Shown here in pieces: positions 32,379 to 41,296 of a stretch of DNA of 64,000 nucleotides. Positions within the stretch are counted from its first letter, which is position 1; each line of letters begins with the position of its first letter. Position numbers and translations under genes: made by a program. Under the pieces are notes generated by a model, which saw nothing but the letters and a program-made list of their open reading frames with translations, was not told where the DNA came from and made no database searches. The DNA comes from Thermoplasmata archaeon (GTDB taxonomy: Archaea > Thermoplasmatota > Thermoplasmata > Lutacidiplasmatales > UBA184): NCBI GenBank assembly GCA_022750115.1, contig JAKIWI010000001.1, forward strand, positions 1 through 64,000, given 5' to 3'.

Positions 32379-35300
32379 ATGGGATGGACCGAATCGGGGT
32401 GGTGGCGCCAGCATGGCTGGACGCTCGCCATTCTCGCTAGCGCGTTTTCCATCTCCTTCCTGATCCGCACGCTGTTCGTCGTCCCCCTGGTCGACCAGTG
32501 GGGCCCGCTCTACCTGTTCGCGGGCGGCTCGGACTCGTTCTACCACTATCGAGTGGCGAGCTGGATCATCCAAAACCACACCAACCTGGTCCTCGACCAG
32601 ATGCTCAAGTACCCGATTGGGGCGATCAACCCGCGCGAGCCGCTGTTCGACTGGATGAACGCGATCTTCGGGATCGTGTTCGCGCCCTTGTTCGGCGGCA
32701 ACGCGAACGTCGCGGCGGCGTGGTTCCTCGACTTCCAGCCCCCGCTCTGGGCGGCGCTCGGCGTCATCCCGGTGTACCTGATCGGCAGCGAGGTCAGCTC
32801 TCGGCGGATGGGCCTCGTCGCGGCGCTCCTCTACCCGCTCGCCGTCGCGAGCATCGACTCCTCGACGTTCGGCTACGCGAACTATCTGCCGTTCTACACG
32901 TTCTTCATCCTCGTCGCGCTCTACTCCTACCTCCGTACGATCCGGGCGGCGGGCAGTCGGCGCTGGATCGAGAACTACCGCGACATCCGTCAGTACCTGC
33001 CCGGGTTGCGGGCGTTCCTGCGGACCGAACGAACGGCCGTCAAATGGGCCGTGTTCACCGGCGTCGCCCTCGGCACCGTGACCCTCGCCTGGCAAGGGTA
33101 CTCGTTCCTGATCGCCGCGATCGTGATCTTCATCGCCATCCAGATGATCATCGAGCGGATCCGCCGCGTCGACTCGTTCGGGATCTACGTGCTCACGTGG
33201 ATCGTCGGCCTGCTCGGGTTCGGGATTGCGCTCCCGTACTACAGCGTCCAGGCGCTGTTCCGGGTCTGGTTCCTGCAGCCCGGCCTCGTCTTCTTCGGCG
33301 CGCTCCTGATCCTCATCCCTTTCCTGCTGCTCCGCGACACTCCCTGGGTGCTGTCGGTCCCTGCCCTGATCGGGACGGCGGCGGTCGCCGTCGGGGCGTT
33401 GTTCTTCCTCGACCCGCAGGACTTCTCGGCGATCGTGACGGGCCAGGGCTACTTCGTCAAGACGCTCGTCTACTCGACGGTCGCCGAGGCGCAGGCGCCC
33501 TCAATCGACTCGCTGATCCTCGGCTACGGGGTCGTGACGTTCTTCCTCGCCTTTGTCGGCCTCGCCCTGTTCATCGGGCGGACCGTCCGCGACCGGTTCC
33601 GTCGCATCCAGGTGATGTTCATCGTCTTCGCGATCCTCTCCGTGTACCTCCCGATCTCCGCGGCGAAGTTCTTCTTCATCGGGTCGGCCGGGTTTGCGCT
33701 TCTCCCCGCGGAGGCGATCGTCCGAGCGCTCGACGTCGGAGGGTACCCGGCACTCCGGAGGAACGTCGCGTCCCTCTCCGACCGACGGAGTCAGTTCAGC
33801 GCCTTCCGCCGTTCCATCAAGGCCCGCCACATCCTCGTGTTCCTGCTGGTTCTCGTGATCCTCGTCCCGAACGTCTGGTACTCGATCGACGCGGGAATCC
33901 CCTACAACAACAAGGGGACCTACTCGTCCCAGATCTACAACTCGCTCCCGGTCCCGCTCCGGACCAATCCGACGAACGCCTCATCGTACTACCTCGGGGC
34001 GGCGGGGACCGAGCTCGACACGCCGAACCAGTACGACGAGAGCGGCTACAATTGGCTCGCCACGCAAGATACGCAGCTCGCCGATTCGCAACGACCCGCC
34101 TTCGTCAGTTGGTGGGACTACGGGTTCCAGGCCGTCGCCGAGGGCCACCATCCGACGGTCGCCGACAACTTCCAAAACGGGATCGACCCGGCCGGAAACT
34201 TCCTCCTCTCGCAGAACGAGTCGCAGGCGATCGCGATCCTCACCACGACGCTGCTCGTCGGGGAGCAATCGCGCTCCCACACGCTCTACCTCCCGAGCTC
34301 GCTCAACCAGCTCCTCGCCCGCGACGGCGTCGACGTCGCGACGCTCCACTCGCTCCTCGTGAACCGCTCGCAGGACATCCCGCTCGTCGTCGCGCACCCC
34401 GACCGGTACGTCGCGGTCGACTCGAGCCACATCGACGGGGAGAACGCGATGTACGACGCGATGGCGTACTACCTCGCGACCGCGCTTCCGACGAGCGGAG
34501 TCGCGCAATTGTACAACGACGTCCAGTCGTACACGGGCTGGTCGATCCGCTATGCGATGGTCGACTCGCGCCTGTTCCCGTTCAGCGGCTCGAACACGGG
34601 GATCTTCTACGCTCCCGCCGACCTGACCGACCGCGTCATCGGCGCCGGCGGCGCGCCGACGTCCTACTATACGCTCTCGGTGCTCGGGTCCGACGGGAAC
34701 TCGTACACGCCCGGCGCGCTCCCCGCCGGCGTGACCGCCGTCCAGTACAACATCAACTATCTCCCGCCGTTCTACCAGTCGATGATCTACCGGGTGTTCG
34801 TTGGCTACAACGGCACCAACATCGGCTCGACGGCGGGGATCCCGGGCCTGTCCAACAACGCGATCGGCGCGGACCGACCGATGCCCGGCTGGATGCTGTC
34901 GCACTTCCAGGTCGTCTACCGGACCGCCTACTATTGCCCGCAGGCGAACGCGACGCCCGGGACCGCCTGCTTCAGCGCCTACAACCTCCCCGAGGCGGAG
35001 GAGCTCGCGAAGCTCCATCACGGCACCGCCGACACCTCGACGAACAACTACTACGGCGGCGGCGAGGCGATGCTCGAGTACTACCCCGGGCAAACGATGA
35101 GCGGCGCGATCGCGCTCCCCGACGGCACCCCGGTGCCGAACGCCCACGTGACCGTCTTCGACAGCTGGGGGATCCCGCACATGACCACGACGAGCACCTC
35201 GGACGGCTCCTACTCCGTCGTGCTGCCGCCCGGCCAGGACCACATCAACGTCACGAGCGGCACCGTCAACGGTCTGACCCAGCAGGGGGGGACCGTGCTC

Positions 35301-38300
35301 GCGAGCTTCGGCGTCTCGGTGCCCCAGTCGGTCGGCCTCTCCCTGGATGCCCCGACGCTCGTCACCCCGATCGTCGTGAAGCCCTCGAGCGTCGCCGGCT
35401 TCGTCTACTGGAACACCGCGAACAACTCCTCGTTCGTCCGCGCGACCGACCCGGTCGTTTCCGGCGCGACCGTCACGCTCTCCGTGGGGGGCGACGCCGT
35501 CCGCAACCTGACGACGGACCTGAGCGGCGCCTACAAGTTCGACAACGTCGCCCCGGGGGTCTACAACTTCTCGGTCACGATCGGCGGCGCGACGTTCCCG
35601 GAATCGCCGGTCTCGGCCTTCCCAGGGCAGACCGCGAATCAGACCGTCGGACTCTCCTCGGGGTCCGTGCTCGGCCACGCGTACTTCTCGACCGGCTTCG
35701 CTGCCGCGGAGGCCGCGGTCACGCTGAGCAATTCCCTCGGCGTGGTCCGGACGACGACCGCCGACACGACGGGGAACTTCTCGATCCGCAACCTCGCGCC
35801 CGGAAACTACACCGTCTCGGCGACGGCCCCCGGCACGGGCGTCGGCTCGGTCGGAACGGCCGTGACCATCGCGAAGCCCGGCGCGACCGTCCACACGAAC
35901 CTCACCCTCGTCCCCCTGGTCGGGGTCTCGCAGCTCGTCCTGCGGAACGGCGCCCCGATCTCCGGCGTGCCGGTCCGATTCACCGAGCTCTACCACCCGA
36001 CACAGAGCCGCCCGGGTCCGACGAACGGAACTCCGATGGGCGCTGGCTCGTCGGCCGCGAAGTCGAACAGCACGGTGGTGCTCACCGGCCCCGACGGCGT
36101 GGCCCGCTTGACCCTCCCAGTCTCCAACTACTCGGTGTATGCGCTCGGCCTGAACGGCTCGAGCTGGTACGCCGGATTCTCCACCGCCTACCTCGTGGGC
36201 GGTGAGCCGAACGCGCTGCCCGCCCTCGAGCTGAGCGGCGCGGTGCGCCTGTCCGGTGCGGTCTCCGGCGCTCCCGGCACCAGTGTCGGGACTGTGACGA
36301 CCGAGGTGACGGTGTTCGACGCCGCGGGTCACCAGGTGTCGACGTTCACGAACCAGTCCCAGGGCTATTCGCTCTGGCTCCCGCCCGGCCCATACAGCGT
36401 GCTCGCGACCGCCCAGGTCCCCAACTCCACTGCCCCACCGGACGCGTTCCTGACGAAAGTGACCCTGACGTATCCGACGGTGCTGCCCATCTCGCTCTCG
36501 GTCGGGCAGTTCGTGAGCGGGATCGTCGGGACGCCCGCCTCGGGCGGGAATCCGCCGTTCCCCGCGCGCGGCGCGATCGTGACGTTCACGGAGATGCCCC
36601 TCGGCGCGTCCGTGACCGTGGTCGCGAGCCCGTCCGGGAACGTCTCGGCGATCCTCCCGGCGATGTTGCCGGCGGGCTCGACGTACTGCATCTCGGGCAA
36701 TGCGACCGGCTTCGAGCCGTTCCGGACCTGCTCGTACACGGCGCAGGAGATCGCCCAGCTCGGCCAGATCCCGTTCGCGCTGACCCCGGTCCCGCTGAAC
36801 TTCACCGTCGATGGCCTTCCGACCGGCACGTCGGTCACCGTGAACTTCACGGCGCTCGGATCGCCGGCGGTCACGACCGTCAAGGTCGGCGGACCGACGT
36901 TCGCCTTCTCGATCGTCCCGGGGAGCTACCGGATCACGGCGTGGGCGAAGTCGACCAGTAATTCCACGCTGCTCCTGCCCCCGCGCTCGCTCAACCTGAC
37001 GATCCCCGTGGGCACGACCTCCCTCAACGTCACGCTCACCATCGTCCCGCAGGTGGCGACGACCGGCCACCTCGTCCTCCCGGCGGGCGTCGCGAATACG
37101 TCGGTGACGGTCCGGCTCGCATCGTCTTCGATGGTCGTCTCGCTGAACGGCCCCGCGTTCGAGAAGCGGTTCTTCCTCGCGCCGGGCACCTACGCGGTGT
37201 ACGCCAGCGCGCCGAACGGAACGAACGGGACGTTCGTGACGATGACGACGGTCGTGGTGAACGCGACCGGCCACCTCTCCTCGGCGATCTCGCTCACCAC
37301 GCTCGGGGTCCCCCTCGCCGGGAACCTCCTGGCACCCACGGGCTCCCCGCTGAACGTCAGCCTCGCGCTCAACCTCACGAGCCCCACCGGTTCGTCGATC
37401 ACGGTCTCCGCCGTCGGAGGCCACTTCACGGCGGTCCTTCCGCCGTCGGCGACCTATCGGGTCAGCGGGAACTCCACGGTCCTCCTCCCGGGTCCCCACG
37501 GGAGCATCTTCACCGCAATCGCCGTCGACCCGACGTTCGGAGGCTGCGCGATCGGGCCGGGCCCGAATGCGACTTGCCAGGTGCCGTTCGTCACCACCAC
37601 CGTCGAGACCGAGGTCGCCGGGACGCTCACGGCCCCCGGGTTCCCGTCGGCCGTGGCGGGGACGGTCGAGGTCATCGGGCCGTTCCCCGCGACCGACGTG
37701 ACCACGCTGTCGGCCCCGAACGGTTCGTTCGCGACCGACCTCGTTCCGGGGAACTACTCCCTCTACGCGACCGCGTCGGGCGGCGTGCCCTACGCGAGCG
37801 TCTCCGTCCTCACGGTCGGGGCGAGGTCGCCCGCGCCGCTGACGATCGTCCTCACGCCGAGCTGGACGGACGCCGTCACCGTCGTCCCCCCCGCGGGCTC
37901 GGCGGCCACGAGCGCGACCGTGACCGTCACCGCCCCCGGTGGCACGGTCCTCACGTTCTCCGCCGTCCCCGTCGGGACCCCGTTCGCCATCGTACTGCCC
38001 CCCGGAACCTACACCGTCGCCGCGACCGTCGGAGGCAACCCGTACGGCGTCGCGGTGAACGCGACCGCGTCGGCCAGCGTCGCGCTCCTCAGCGGAAACT
38101 CCGCGACCGAGCTCGACCTCGCCTACCAGTTCGTGCGGACGGTCGCGTTCACAACCGTCGCTCCGACCTCGGTCGTGGTGGTCGCCGGCTCGGCCGTCAC
38201 GTTCGCCTACGTGCTCCGCAACACCGGCAACGCCCCCGAGAACCTGACGTTCATCGGAAGCCCGGCGTTCTGGAACTTCACTTTCCTTCCCGCGTCGGTC

Positions 38301-38993
38301 CAGCTCGGCGTCCTTCCCGCGAACAACACGCTCGGCGGCGAGGTGCGCATCCTCGTCCCGACTGGAACCAGCACCCTCACCCCGTCGGTCCAGCTCGAAG
38401 CGGTCGACGCCCACACAAAGGCGCCGCTCGGGTTCGCCCAGCCGGTCCCGACGATCTCGATCGTGCCGCACCTCGGCCTCTCGATCGGACCGGCGCCGTC
38501 GGTCGGCGCGTCGGTGGCCCCGTACTCCGCGACCATCCCCTTCTATGTCCTGAACAGCGGGAACCTCGTCGAGGGCACGACGATCACCGTCGCCGACGCC
38601 GCCCGACTCGCGAGCCTCGGCTGGAGCGCGACGATTGAAAAGGCCGGGAAGCCGGCGCTTCCGCTGAACCAGCTCAGCCCGAACACGAACACGTCGTTCT
38701 CGGTCCTGCTGACCTCGCCCGGCCACCAGGCGCTCCCGCCGGGGACGGTCACGGTCGCGGCGAGCGTCGGCAACCTCTCCGGCGGTCTCAGCCGCTCGGT
38801 CGTCCTGTCGGTCCCCCAGCTCTCGATCCAGTTGAACAATTCGAGCGCCCTCGTCACCGGCCCGAACCTCGGCTCCCCGAGCCCCTACCCCAGCTGGCTC
38901 GTACCGACGCTCGTGTTCGTTCCGGCCGGCGCCTTCCTCGTCGTCGCCGGTGTCTACCGATGGTGGCGGACGCGGAGGTGGACGCGGCGATGA
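32379..38993 (+). CDS. aglB: Giant AglB/STT3 oligosaccharyltransferase with ~1300-residue surface extension
   Basis: A 2204-residue oligosaccharyltransferase that would transfer lipid-linked glycans to Asn in N-x-S/T sequons outside the membrane. The catalytic part shows the first-loop acidic motif GGSDSFYHYR (residues 49-58), about a dozen membrane helices to near 500, and WWDYG at 578-582 in the soluble domain. Known AglB proteins are roughly 600-1000 residues and would end near residue 900. Here the chain continues with carboxypeptidase-regulatory-like beta-sandwiches (DGTPVPNAHVTVFDSWG near 910; DLSGAYKFDNVAPGVYNF near 1045; TTGNFSIRNLAPGNYTVSA near 1130), more beta repeats to about 1920, two NEW3/CARDB-like domains (NTGNAPENLTF; NSGNLVEGTTI), and a last membrane helix near 2171 with tail RTRRWTRR. 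It is ATGA-coupled to the next gene. Confidence 0.88.
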   Translation: MGWTESGWWRQHGWTLAILASAFSISFLIRTLFVVPLVDQWGPLYLFAGGSDSFYHYRVASWIIQNHTNLVLDQMLKYPIGAINPREPLFDWMNAIFGIVFAPLFGGNANVAAAWFLDFQPPLWAALGVIPVYLIGSEVSSRRMGLVAALLYPLAVASIDSSTFGYANYLPFYTFFILVALYSYLRTIRAAGSRRWIENYRDIRQYLPGLRAFLRTERTAVKWAVFTGVALGTVTLAWQGYSFLIAAIVIFIAIQMIIERIRRVDSFGIYVLTWIVGLLGFGIALPYYSVQALFRVWFLQPGLVFFGALLILIPFLLLRDTPWVLSVPALIGTAAVAVGALFFLDPQDFSAIVTGQGYFVKTLVYSTVAEAQAPSIDSLILGYGVVTFFLAFVGLALFIGRTVRDRFRRIQVMFIVFAILSVYLPISAAKFFFIGSAGFALLPAEAIVRALDVGGYPALRRNVASLSDRRSQFSAFRRSIKARHILVFLLVLVILVPNVWYSIDAGIPYNNKGTYSSQIYNSLPVPLRTNPTNASSYYLGAAGTELDTPNQYDESGYNWLATQDTQLADSQRPAFVSWWDYGFQAVAEGHHPTVADNFQNGIDPAGNFLLSQNESQAIAILTTTLLVGEQSRSHTLYLPSSLNQLLARDGVDVATLHSLLVNRSQDIPLVVAHPDRYVAVDSSHIDGENAMYDAMAYYLATALPTSGVAQLYNDVQSYTGWSIRYAMVDSRLFPFSGSNTGIFYAPADLTDRVIGAGGAPTSYYTLSVLGSDGNSYTPGALPAGVTAVQYNINYLPPFYQSMIYRVFVGYNGTNIGSTAGIPGLSNNAIGADRPMPGWMLSHFQVVYRTAYYCPQANATPGTACFSAYNLPEAEELAKLHHGTADTSTNNYYGGGEAMLEYYPGQTMSGAIALPDGTPVPNAHVTVFDSWGIPHMTTTSTSDGSYSVVLPPGQDHINVTSGTVNGLTQQGGTVLASFGVSVPQSVGLSLDAPTLVTPIVVKPSSVAGFVYWNTANNSSFVRATDPVVSGATVTLSVGGDAVRNLTTDLSGAYKFDNVAPGVYNFSVTIGGATFPESPVSAFPGQTANQTVGLSSGSVLGHAYFSTGFAAAEAAVTLSNSLGVVRTTTADTTGNFSIRNLAPGNYTVSATAPGTGVGSVGTAVTIAKPGATVHTNLTLVPLVGVSQLVLRNGAPISGVPVRFTELYHPTQSRPGPTNGTPMGAGSSAAKSNSTVVLTGPDGVARLTLPVSNYSVYALGLNGSSWYAGFSTAYLVGGEPNALPALELSGAVRLSGAVSGAPGTSVGTVTTEVTVFDAAGHQVSTFTNQSQGYSLWLPPGPYSVLATAQVPNSTAPPDAFLTKVTLTYPTVLPISLSVGQFVSGIVGTPASGGNPPFPARGAIVTFTEMPLGASVTVVASPSGNVSAILPAMLPAGSTYCISGNATGFEPFRTCSYTAQEIAQLGQIPFALTPVPLNFTVDGLPTGTSVTVNFTALGSPAVTTVKVGGPTFAFSIVPGSYRITAWAKSTSNSTLLLPPRSLNLTIPVGTTSLNVTLTIVPQVATTGHLVLPAGVANTSVTVRLASSSMVVSLNGPAFEKRFFLAPGTYAVYASAPNGTNGTFVTMTTVVVNATGHLSSAISLTTLGVPLAGNLLAPTGSPLNVSLALNLTSPTGSSITVSAVGGHFTAVLPPSATYRVSGNSTVLLPGPHGSIFTAIAVDPTFGGCAIGPGPNATCQVPFVTTTVETEVAGTLTAPGFPSAVAGTVEVIGPFPATDVTTLSAPNGSFATDLVPGNYSLYATASGGVPYASVSVLTVGARSPAPLTIVLTPSWTDAVTVVPPAGSAATSATVTVTAPGGTVLTFSAVPVGTPFAIVLPPGTYTVAATVGGNPYGVAVNATASASVALLSGNSATELDLAYQFVRTVAFTTVAPTSVVVVAGSAVTFAYVLRNTGNAPENLTFIGSPAFWNFTFLPASVQLGVLPANNTLGGEVRILVPTGTSTLTPSVQLEAVDAHTKAPLGFAQPVPTISIVPHLGLSIGPAPSVGASVAPYSATIPFYVLNSGNLVEGTTITVADAARLASLGWSATIEKAGKPALPLNQLSPNTNTSFSVLLTSPGHQALPPGTVTVAASVGNLSGGLSRSVVLSVPQLSIQLNNSSALVTGPNLGSPSPYPSWLVPTLVFVPAGAFLVVAGVYRWWRTRRWTRR

Positions 38994-39817
38994 GTCGTCT
39001 CCGCCGGCCTCGCGCCCTCGCCGCCCTCCTCGCGGTCGCCCTTCTCGCCGGAGGCGCGCTCCTCACCTTTGCCGCGGTCCCGCTCGCCCGGGCGACGCCT
39101 TCGTTCGGCCCGTTGACGGGCTCGATCGAGGGCCCGGTGAACGTCGGCCAGAACGGGAACGCGACCTACACGGTGAACGTATCGGGCGGCCAGGCGGTCG
39201 CATCGAACGGCACCCAGGTCGGGATCTACTCCTACAACGCGTCCGTCGCGGGACCGAACACCTCGAGCGTCCTGATCACGCCCGCGACGGGTTCGATCCA
39301 GGGCGGCACGGCCCAGCTGACCCTGAAGGTCGGCAACATCACGGAGGTCCTCACGATCTCGGTGCTCGTCACCTCGAGCTACGCGAAGCAGCAGTCGACG
39401 ACGAACCTCTCCTACTCGGTGAACGTCGTCGTGCCGTACCGGTTCGCCGCGACGCTCGTGGTGGGTTCGGGGTCGACGGTGAGCCCGTTCTCGCTCAACG
39501 TGCTCCTCGACGGCCAATCGGTCGGCTCCGTCAGCGTCGGCACCCTCGCGAGCGGGACGAGGTTCCCGTTCTCGTTCAGCTATGTGAACCCGAACCTTTC
39601 GCCGGGCTGGCACACGTTCTCGGTGTCGCTCGCGCAGGAGCACGGGCTCGTCTCCTTCGTCGGCGGGAGCGAGTCGGTGAGCCAGTCGTTCTACGTCGCG
39701 GGGCCGCCGCCGAACGACACGGTGTGGTACGTCGCTGGCGTCGCGGCGTTCGTCGGAGTCGTCTTTATATTCACGACCCGGGTCGCCGCGGGCCGCCGCA
39801 CTCGCCCCAAGAAGTGA
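38990..39817 (+). CDS. Anchored surface protein coupled to AglB
   Basis: A 275-residue exported protein: basic N-terminus and signal (ALAALLAVALLAGGALL), two or three beta-sandwich segments rich in Ser/Thr/Val with many sequons (NAT, NVS, NGT, NAS, NTS, NIT, NLS), a C-terminal membrane helix (YVAGVAAFVGVVFIF) and tail RRTRPKK. I recognise no named family. The ATG overlaps the aglB stop (ATGA), so the two are made together. Its beta-sandwich style resembles the extension of AglB. It may therefore be a partner subunit, a dedicated substrate, or a piece of the same surface assembly; all three are inference. Confidence 0.65.
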   Translation: MSRLRRPRALAALLAVALLAGGALLTFAAVPLARATPSFGPLTGSIEGPVNVGQNGNATYTVNVSGGQAVASNGTQVGIYSYNASVAGPNTSSVLITPATGSIQGGTAQLTLKVGNITEVLTISVLVTSSYAKQQSTTNLSYSVNVVVPYRFAATLVVGSGSTVSPFSLNVLLDGQSVGSVSVGTLASGTRFPFSFSYVNPNLSPGWHTFSVSLAQEHGLVSFVGGSESVSQSFYVAGPPPNDTVWYVAGVAAFVGVVFIFTTRVAAGRRTRPKK

Positions 39818-39836
39818 CGTCGGCACCAACGGTTCC

Positions 39837-40007
39837 ATGACCTCCCCGGATGTCCGATGCACGTCGAGCGGCGTCGCCCTCGGCGGGCGCGGGACGACGA
39901 CGTTCCTGTGCCCCGACTGCGGGATCGCGACGGTCGGCCGCTGCGCGCGCTGCCGCGACCAGTCGGTCCTCTACACCTGCCCGAAGTGCGGCTTCCAGGG
40001 CCCGTAG
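39837..40007 (+). CDS. Small zinc-finger protein (HVO_2753-like) preceding aEF-1beta
   Basis: A 56-residue zinc-binding protein of the small archaeal family conserved immediately upstream of the elongation factor 1-beta gene. CPDC (25-28), CARC (36-39) and CPKC (48-51) are visible. The first knuckle of the family should be a fourth CxxC, but here it reads C8-T-S-S, with Ser in the second ligand place. The family has been tied to translation by gene order and in haloarchaea to biofilm and motility effects; its biochemical role is unknown. The stop is ten bases before the aEF-1beta GTG, so the pair is co-translated. Confidence 0.8.
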   Translation: MTSPDVRCTSSGVALGGRGTTTFLCPDCGIATVGRCARCRDQSVLYTCPKCGFQGP

Positions 40008-40017
40008 GAGCGTTCCC

Positions 40018-40284
40018 GTGGGCCAGGTCGCCGTGCTGTTCCGCCTGATGCCCCAAGGTGTCGAGACCGACGTCCGGGCGATGGCCGAGGCGGTCCGCAC
40101 CTCGCTCCCCGAGGGCGTCCAGGTGCGTGGGATGCAGGTCAAGGACATCGCGTTCGGGCTGAAGGCGCTCCTCGTGAGCGTCGTCATGGCCGACTCGGGC
40201 GGCGTCCTCGAGGCGACCGAACAGGCGTTCGCGAAGGTCCCCCACGTCGAGTCGGTCGAGGTGATGGAAGAGGGGCTCCTCTGA
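40018..40284 (+). CDS. ef1B: Translation elongation factor aEF-1beta
   Basis: An 88-residue nucleotide exchange factor that recharges aEF-1alpha with GTP. It has the family's length and ferredoxin-like pattern: VAVLFRLMPQGVETD at the N-terminus, VQVRGMQVKDIAFGLKALLV in the middle, and VPHVESVEVMEEGLL at the end, where the invariant aromatic/acidic C-terminal strand lies. The GTG start is preceded by GGAG seven bases upstream, within the spacer after the zinc-finger gene. It sits inside the aglB surface-protein run, which may simply reflect transcriptional read-through. Confidence 0.92.
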   Translation: MGQVAVLFRLMPQGVETDVRAMAEAVRTSLPEGVQVRGMQVKDIAFGLKALLVSVVMADSGGVLEATEQAFAKVPHVESVEVMEEGLL

Positions 40285-40303
40285 GCTCCCGATCCAACCG
40301 CCC

Positions 40304-41296
40304 GTGGACCTGTTCACCCACGTTCTGACGGCCTACCTCCTCACGTTCGGGCTGGTCGGCTTCCAGCCGAACTACCTGATCGCGGGCGCGATCGCCGGGG
40401 GCCTGCCCGACGGCGACGTCTTCCTCTACCCGCTCTCCAAGCGGTTCCCGATCTTCCGCCACCACGGCATCACGCACTCGATCTTCGGCGTCACGGTCCT
40501 CGCGGCGATCGGCGGCCTCTGGGTCGCCCCGATGCTCGCCCACGGCGGGAACCCGTGGATCTACTTCGGCGTCATGATGGCGGGCGGCCTCGGCCACATG
40601 CTCGAGGATGGCTTCACGCACTTCTCGGTCGCGCCGTTCCTGCCGTTCTCCGACCGACCCCTCGAGGTCGACGCCGACCGCGCGATCAATTTCGTGACGC
40701 TCGTCGTCTCGGTATTCTCCTTCTACCTGTTGCTCGGCGCGGAGCGCGGCCATGTGGCGTTCGTCGTCTATCTCGCGACCGTCTACGCGCTCATGGCGTT
40801 CTTCGTGTTCTACTTCGTCGTCCGCGCGGCGGCCCGCTACTCCGTCGGCCGCCGGAAGAAGACCGTCGGCGATTTCGAGACCCCAATTCCGACCACGAAC
40901 CCGTTCGTCTGGCTGTTGCTGCGCGAGCGCAAGGAGAAGGGCCGAATGCAGACATCGTTCGCCCGCTACGTCTTCGGACGCGGCATTACGAAGGGGCCGT
41001 ACTCCGTCGACGTCCCGATGGAAGCTGGGCCGACCACGGGCCCCGCGAAAGACGCCGCCGAGGCGCTTGCGCGCTCCTATGGGCTCGCGCGAAAAGAGAG
41101 CCGCGTGCTCGACGACACCTACAGCTTCGGTGACGCGGTCCCCGTCGGGTCCGGCGGTTGGAAAGTGCACTGGTACAGCCTCGAGTTCTCGGCGTTCGGG
41201 CGCTCGGCCGGCGTGAACGTCGACATCGCGCCGGACGGCACGATGAAGGCGAAGACGGCCTGGAGCGTCCCGCTGTGGCGCAAGGAACTGTCGTGA
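40304..41296 (+). CDS. Membrane-bound metal-dependent hydrolase (YdjM/DUF457-like)
   Basis: A 330-residue integral membrane protein of the LexA-regulated/YdjM hydrolase family. Metal ligands are His5 (LFTHVL), Asp36 and Asp38 (GLPDGDVF) and HHGITHS at 53-59, all on or near membrane segments, with a further GHMLEDGFTHF block near 97. About four to five membrane helices occupy residues 1-180, and a soluble C-terminal domain of about 150 residues follows (from FGRGITKGPYS), which is longer than the bacterial proteins. The natural substrate of the family is not established. The start is GTG, 19 bases after aEF-1beta. Its stop overlaps the GNAT gene start (GTGA), so the two are coupled. Confidence 0.8.
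   Translation: MDLFTHVLTAYLLTFGLVGFQPNYLIAGAIAGGLPDGDVFLYPLSKRFPIFRHHGITHSIFGVTVLAAIGGLWVAPMLAHGGNPWIYFGVMMAGGLGHMLEDGFTHFSVAPFLPFSDRPLEVDADRAINFVTLVVSVFSFYLLLGAERGHVAFVVYLATVYALMAFFVFYFVVRAAARYSVGRRKKTVGDFETPIPTTNPFVWLLLRERKEKGRMQTSFARYVFGRGITKGPYSVDVPMEAGPTTGPAKDAAEALARSYGLARKESRVLDDTYSFGDAVPVGSGGWKVHWYSLEFSAFGRSAGVNVDIAPDGTMKAKTAWSVPLWRKELS

Noticed and set aside
33981-38726. A very long open frame antisense to aglB
   Set aside because: It is Arg/Asp/Glu/Gly-rich with no domain, a mirror of the GC-rich codon pattern of aglB. aglB itself has clear motifs and a promoter.
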